Below, piece after piece: positions 5,146 through 6,470 of a DNA stretch of 6,470 nucleotides. Source of the DNA: JBDTVS01 sp040007095 (GTDB taxonomy: Bacteria; Acidobacteriota; Vicinamibacteria; Vicinamibacterales; CAVVIG01). Where the stretch lies: contig JBDTVS010000141.1 of the NCBI GenBank assembly GCA_040007095.1, positions 1-6,470 of the forward strand, given 5' to 3'. Under the pieces are notes generated by a model. That model ran no database searches. It was not told the origin of the DNA and worked only from the letters and a program-made list of their open reading frames with translations. The translations under genes were made by a program, and so were the position numbers. Numbering within the stretch: the first letter of the stretch is position 1; each line of letters opens with the position of its first letter.

Positions 5146-6372
5146 TGGTGCGCTCGTCCTCCGCAGGCATTGCCAGAGCTTGGGGAGCCATCGCGCGAGA
5201 CCAAGGGAACGGTCAGGCGGCGCGCCGTTCATAGCGATGGTGGAGGCCGCCGACCTCTGAAAACACCATCACCTCACCGTCCGTGACCGCCGGTACGGGT
5301 CGTGGCGTCGGCGCGTCTTTCGCCAGCGAAAGGTGAGTCCGGGAACCGTGATAGTACGAGACGTATCGGGTGACCATGCGCCGGAGATGGGTCTCACTCA
5401 GGACGATCACGTGATCGAGACACTCGCGACGCATGGATCCGATCAGGCGGTCAACATAGGGATTTTGCCAGGGGTTCAACGGGCTCGAGATGACCTCGTT
5501 GATGCCCATGCCGGCGACTCGGCGTTGGAATGTGCTGCCATACATCGCGTCGCGATCGCGCAACAGCCAGCGCGGCGCCGTATCGTTGGGGAAGGCTTCA
5601 ATCATCTGCTGGGCGGTCCAAGCCGCCGTCGGGTGGTCGGTCATGTTCACGTGAATGATCCGCCGGCGGTGATGGTGCAGCACGACGAAGACAAACAGGA
5701 TGCGGCCGGTGAGCGTCGGGACCGCGAAAGAAGTCCATCGACACCAGGGTGCCGACATGATTCGTCAGAAACGTGCGCCACGTTAGGGACGGCGGCCGCC
5801 GTGGCCGCCGTAACACGCGCGAGACCGTAGGTTCTGAAACCTCGATGCCCACTTGGCGCAACTCGCCATGGATTCGAGGAGCTCCCCAGAGGGGATTGGC
5901 GGCCGCCATCTGGGACACGAGCGTGCGAATCGCGACGTCCGTACGCGGGCGTCCCACACCCGTCTGCGCCGAACGCCGCCTCCAGCGGCGGCGTAGCCAT
6001 TCGCGATGCCATCGCACCACGGTATCCGGCTGGACCAGCCACGAGTGCCGTGCGCCAGCGCCGCCAGGTCTTGGCCAACACGATCCAGAACAGCCGAGCT
6101 CGCCCGTCGAGACGAGGCCGTGCCCCCGTGCGACTCAACGCCTGGAGTTGCTGGCGAAGCGCGAGGTTTTCGAGCACCAATTCCTGATGCCCACGACACG
6201 CCAAGGCCAGCGCTCGCGCGATCAGCACAATCATTGTCATGACACCGTCGATCGTGTCCTGGGCGGCGTGTGAAATCAACCGGCACAGGCACCGGATTTA
6301 ATTCTGGCGAGGCACACGAATCCGTACTCGTCAAGCAGCAGTTGTCGGCGAGTTGCGGTTCGTGCACCAGAC
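5143..6372 (-). mobile_element. Decayed IS element of about 1.23 kb, IS3/IS481-superfamily type
   Basis: The element carries one rve-type transposase on the minus strand. Candidate ends are the 9-bp inverted match GTCTGGTGC (5143-5151) and GCACCAGAC (6364-6372). These put the left end about 70 bp beyond the transposase stop and the right end about 130 bp before its start, normal for such elements. Similarity of the ends beyond 9 bp is poor and no target-site duplication is seen, so the boundaries are tentative. The transposase is degenerate, so the element is probably immobile. Confidence 0.5.
5213..6240 (-). pseudogene. Integrase-type (rve) IS transposase, broken over three frames
   Basis: The start ATG 6240 (MTMIVLIARAL) leads into ELVLENLALRQQLQAL and ARLFWIVLAKTW. 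Near 6040 the frame changes to VQPDTVVRWHREWLRRRW, GRPRTDVAIRTLV, NPLWGAPRIHGEL (helix-turn-helix and linker) and LVSMDFF, which holds the first catalytic Asp. Near 5729 an extra base in the AAA/TTT run at 5727-5729 shifts the frame again to AVPTLTGRILFVFVVL, LLRDRDAMYG (second Asp), NPWQNPYVDRLIGSMRRECLDH and LHHRYERRAA, stopping at 5213-5215. Family members usually have Glu in NPYVERLIGS; here it is Asp (codon 5452-5450), which would alter the DDE triad. Two frameshifts plus this substitution indicate an inactive copy. Total length is otherwise full (about 342 codons). Confidence 0.85.
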
Positions 6373-6408
6373 TTGACAGTGTGAGACGCAGGGTAATACG
6401 GTATTACC
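6373..6408 (+). promoter_or_regulatory. Promoter and palindromic operator of the second antitoxin
   Basis: TTGACA at 6373-6378 is a perfect -35 consensus. TAATAC at 6394-6399 is a good -10, with 15-bp spacing (short but usable). The -10 lies inside a perfect 17-bp palindrome, GGTAATAC-G-GTATTACC (6392-6408), which ends one base before the ATG at 6410. Transcription would begin only a few bases before the start codon, giving a near-leaderless mRNA, and a bound antitoxin would cover the -10. The -35 begins right at the proposed right end of the IS. Confidence 0.65.
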
Positions 6409-6409
6409 T

Positions 6410-6470
6410 ATGACCACGCTGACGTTCAAGGTCACCGATGAGGAAGCTCGGCTGATCCGTTCCGGGGCCC
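6410..6470 (+). CDS. Ribbon-helix-helix-type antitoxin, N-terminal 20 codons only
   Basis: The ATG at 6410 opens MTTLTFKVTDEEARLIRSGA, and the window ends at 6470. The alternating hydrophobic beta-strand TLTFKVTDEE followed by a helix with Arg is the pattern of CopG/RHH antitoxin N-termini. The upstream palindrome shares its half-sites with the operator of the first antitoxin at 971, supporting the assignment. A toxin gene is expected just outside the window. With only 20 residues seen, a non-toxin-antitoxin RHH regulator is also possible. Confidence 0.55.
   Translation, partial: MTTLTFKVTDEEARLIRSGA

Noticed and set aside
4658..5204. Minus-strand frames upstream of the WD40 gene as a possible N-terminal extension
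   Set aside because: No WD40 or other motif; the frame used by the first blade is closed by a TAG at 4974-4972, so an extension would need another frameshift without supporting similarity.
5333..6273. Plus-strand frames of 165-166 codons across the IS
   Set aside because: Antisense shadows of the transposase pseudogene.
1..6470. CRISPR array, tRNA, rRNA or riboswitch
   Set aside because: No regularly spaced repeats, cloverleaf or conserved RNA motif could be found by eye on either strand.

Overview
This is a GC-rich bacterial window from an accessory, mobile-element-rich region. No rRNA, tRNA, CRISPR array or core metabolic gene is visible. The genome cannot be named from sequence alone. 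The integrase-type transposase ending LHHRYERRAA and the architecture of the large signalling protein are styles I associate with soil and sediment GC-rich phyla such as Acidobacteriota, but this placement is a low-confidence inference.

Layout. Positions 1-600 hold a 25-codon small ORF of unknown meaning and two successive 5' fragments of the same type of IS transposase (238-about 410 and 465-about 539), lying in direct repeat 227 bp apart. Positions 597-950 hold no gene I can support. Positions 971-1557 (+) encode a compact, intact type II toxin-antitoxin pair: a ribbon-helix-helix antitoxin, then a PIN-domain toxin whose GTG start overlaps the antitoxin stop. A GC hairpin follows the toxin stop. 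Positions 1648-1929 (+) are an internal fragment of a large serine recombinase that has lost both ends.

The main object is on the minus strand, 4920 to about 2070. It encodes a WD40 beta-propeller, then a Roc/Rab-like small GTPase, a winged-helix/COR-like linker, a four-cysteine zinc ribbon and a TIR domain. This is a multidomain signalling architecture of the kind seen in bacterial NLR/STAND-like and TIR-based immune or stress signalling. The GTPase-to-TIR part is one clean ORF (1795-4062). The WD40 part is broken by two apparent indels of opposite sense, near 4535 and near 4110. The 3' end runs about 90 codons antisense into the recombinase fragment, so the natural stop was probably lost or moved by rearrangement.

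From about 5143 to 6372 lies a decayed IS element of about 1.23 kb. Its transposase (minus strand, 6240-5213) is split over three frames, and the presumed last catalytic acidic residue of the DDE set is Asp rather than Glu. The window ends in the first 20 codons of a second ribbon-helix-helix antitoxin (6410 onward, +). Its promoter is a perfect TTGACA plus a 17-bp GGTAATAC/GTATTACC palindrome, closely resembling the GTAATA/TATTAC operator in front of the first antitoxin.

How the parts fit: two autoregulated toxin-antitoxin loci bracket a TIR/GTPase/WD40 signalling gene, with IS and recombinase debris at each junction. This looks like a small defence or stabilisation island assembled by repeated insertions. 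Whether the TIR gene is still functional depends on whether its two frameshifts are real.
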